The translations under genes and the position numbers were made by a program. A stretch of 64,000 bases of DNA from Anagrus nilaparvatae (taxonomy: Eukaryota > Arthropoda > Insecta > Hymenoptera > Mymaridae), in the NCBI GenBank assembly GCA_022575985.1, contig JAKSXM010000137.1:14712001-14776000 (forward strand). The letters are read 5' to 3'. Below are positions 61,741 through 64,000 of this stretch, piece by piece (within the stretch, counting starts at the first letter, position 1; each line of letters starts with the position of its first letter). The notes beneath the pieces are model-generated. The model did no database searches, was not told the origin of the DNA, and saw only the letters and a program-made list of their open reading frames with translations.

Positions 61741-63595
61741 GATATTAAGTGTACGAGTGAGAGATGAATAATAATGAAAGAGAGTAAAGAATAATAATGA
61801 AAGAGTTTTTTACCCCACCAATAACACGGGTTCTATGCACTAGAAAACCGGTCGTCCTCGTAATTTTTATGTGTGGATACAAAGAAATTTGCTTTTTTTT
61901 ATATCAAAATGAGTTTTTGATTTCACGTATCATTTGCAACAAAAGAAATTGCTACAATAAACTTTAACGCAGTTTTTATGTTCTTTAACAATGAATTCAA
62001 AATATGCTTTATTTTTGCACACAATTTTCAAACGTTCGAATCAATAATTCTGATAACCGATTCATAAATTATTTCAACAAAAAAAACTTTTTTTAGCCGA
62101 AAATGCCCCTTAAACTACAAATTTTCCATTAAACAATTTTAAAAATTTCTAAACTAATCTTTTTTTATTTGCAAAATAAATTAAAATTTTTTAATAAAAA
62201 GATTTGCATTTAATGAGACATATAAAAGTCAATTTTATTATTATTTTTATTTATGAGATTTGAAACGAAAAAAAAAAGAGAATAATCAATTTTTTTTCTA
62301 ACTTCAATCTATAAATAGAAAATATTCTATATATTAACCTGTTTTCTACTCTGTTATTTAAATTGTCATTTTTTTTTTTTCATAAGTTTTAAATTTATTT
62401 TTTTTTAAATTAAAAAAAAATTGTCATTGATTTAAAAAATATACTTGAAAATTAATTGCATGATTAATTTTATTTTAATAAAAAATTGTATGATTCTTTT
62501 TAATTCAAGTTACTAGTAATGGACATTTTTTAAAAATTTTGTCTAGCTTAAATTGGACTATTACTACTGATTTTAATTATGTAATTTAAGTAAAAAAAGA
62601 CTTTTTTTAGACGTGTCTGGCATGAATTGGACTGTTTCTACTGAAAATTAAAATTTTTTTAATTATCTACAATAGGTAAATTAATGTGTAAAAAAAAAAT
62701 TTATTAATTTTTAAAAAAGTAATTATACTTAATAATAATAATATTGTTTTACTAAAAAAAGCTGGGTAAAATTGATATAAAAAAAAAAAAAATTGTTTGG
62801 TAAAAAACGGAGTCTATGGAAAAAGAAGCCTTTGAAAATTCGCAAATGAAATATTAGTACCCTTTTCTAAAGAAAAAGATCAATAAATATTAATTTAAAA
62901 ATTTTATTTTGTTTTAAAAATAAACAAAAAATAATAAAATTTTTTATTTCAAAGATTTATTTATGTTTAATTTTTAAAGTATTAAGTATTTTATAGATCT
63001 CGATTTGTAAATTAAAATAAACTTGTTTCCTTTGAAATAAACTTATACTTTGATGTGTTAAAATTTATAAGTAAAAGAAAAAAATTTTAAGAAAACTAAA
63101 TGGTTTTATTTTTTTTATTTATTTATTTTAGATAAATTTTAAAAATACGCGCCAATTTTTTATAAGGACAACAGGGAGGGGCAAATGAGGTAAAGGTAAA
63201 GTAGGACGCTGCAGTTAAATATTTTGTCCTTTTTTATATGCATTTCGTTTGAGTTTGATAATAACAAATTTTCGTTAATTTTTTTTTCTTCGCTTTATAA
63301 GCTTTATTGTGTTTAAACTGTGAAGTTGTGAGTCATGAATGAAGTAACAAGGACGCATTCTTTAGATAATTAAAACCAAATTTATAATTTAAAGTATAAT
63401 AAGTTCATTTTTTTGTTTCTGTGATTTTATTTTACTCATTTTATGGGTTTTGTTTGTTGTAACCTTCAAAATATATGATCTTAAAAATTCAATTAAGAAT
63501 ATCATTTACATTGGTAAAAACCTTTATATATTTTTAAATTTTTATATTTTATTTTATAAATTTATTAATAAATTGTTAAATTTTTCAGATACACA

Positions 63596-64000
63596 ATGTT
63601 GAATAGTTGGTCTAAACATTTTTTACATTGTTGCTTTTTGGCTACTGTTATTTTAATATTTGAATTTGTATCTGGTGGGTTACGCTGGGGACCTAAAGAA
63701 AAAATTCATTTAGACCCATGGGTTGAATATGGGTTTTTAGGGGCTTTTACACTTTACTTATTACGAACTTTAACATTTTTATCATTCCCTCAAGTTCTTT
63801 TCAATTTTATTGGTTTGACAATTTATAATGCCTTTCCTGACAAAGTTGAACTCAAAGGTTCTCCTTTACTTGCACCTTTTATTTGTTTAAGGGTTGTGAC
63901 ACGAGGAGACTATCCACAACTTGTTAAAGATAATGTTGACAAAAATTTAAATAAGTGCATAGATGCTGGCCTAGAAAACTTTCAATTTGAAGTAGTTAGT
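63596..64000 (+). CDS. egh: egghead, beta-1,4-mannosyltransferase (first coding exon, cut by window edge)
   Basis: The exon starts after acceptor tttttcag (to 63588) and stays open for 135 residues to the window edge. Egghead transfers mannose from GDP-mannose to glucosylceramide, making the arthro-series core glycolipid MacCer, in Golgi/ER membranes. The sequence matches insect egghead closely: WSKHFLHCCFLATVILIFEF (signal anchor), GGLRWGPKE, LDPWVEYGFLGAFTLYLLRT (second hydrophobic segment), LSFPQVLFNFIGLTIYNAFP, then the conserved LKGSPLLAPFICLRVVTRGD and LNKCIDAGLENFQFEVV. The catalytic GT2 motifs lie beyond the window. The protein is usually ~455 residues, so less than a third is visible. 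Confidence 0.94.
   Translation, partial: MLNSWSKHFLHCCFLATVILIFEFVSGGLRWGPKEKIHLDPWVEYGFLGAFTLYLLRTLTFLSFPQVLFNFIGLTIYNAFPDKVELKGSPLLAPFICLRVVTRGDYPQLVKDNVDKNLNKCIDAGLENFQFEVVS

Overview
This is a 64 kb piece of an AT-rich eukaryotic nuclear genome, almost certainly an insect. The genes are split by many GT-AG introns, mostly 50-120 bp. The gene set is animal (SVEP1-like, SHQ1, PRPF6, IFT88, ALDH, CCDC149, FIBP, XPC, TMEM86), and two members point to insects: the calponin-like muscle protein Mp20 and the glycolipid mannosyltransferase egghead. A selenoprotein-P-like gene has lost its selenocysteine. That fits an insect lineage that dropped selenoproteins (Hymenoptera, Coleoptera, Lepidoptera and aphids are known cases), but the order cannot be fixed from this window. 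There is no bacterial, viral, CRISPR or operon structure.

Layout. 1-9102 (-): N-terminal 1,273 residues of a large secreted/adhesive SVEP1-like protein, running off the left edge. 9717-16803 (+): divergent gene for a Sec-less selenoprotein-P-like thioredoxin-fold protein, with a 4.4 kb intron filled by two palindromic elements. 18507-35463 is the gene-dense core: SHQ1 (-), PRPF6 (+), IFT88 (+), a short TAF1A-like gene (-), mitochondrial-type ALDH (+) and CCDC149 (+). 37429-38161 (-): Mp20 with a clear TATA box. 38.2-43.5 kb is gene-poor and repeat-bearing. 43557-48856 (+): FIBP and XPC. 50478-53403 (-): TMEM86/lysoplasmalogenase. 53.4-63.6 kb is a second gene-poor, repeat-rich tract. From 63596 (+): first coding exon of egghead, cut by the right edge.

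Most genes are unrelated housekeeping loci: H/ACA RNP assembly, splicing, cilia, aldehyde detoxification, nucleotide excision repair, ether-lipid turnover. They share promoter intervals in head-to-head pairs (SVEP1-like/SelP-like, SHQ1/PRPF6, TAF1A-like/ALDH). Exon models were built by hand from reading frame, splice consensus and phase. Where the total could be checked it is divisible by three and close to the usual family length.

The less ordinary content is the repeat fraction: at least six foldback elements with inverted arms, two with flanking near-duplications of 8 bp. A 1.48 kb near-perfect hairpin at 55338-56820 has GC-rich arms carrying a tRNA-like B-box. A LINE-like 3' end has inserted into a dispersed repeat whose uninterrupted copy lies 6 kb away. 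A small palindromic family is scattered through introns and spacers. No wholly new multi-gene system was found.
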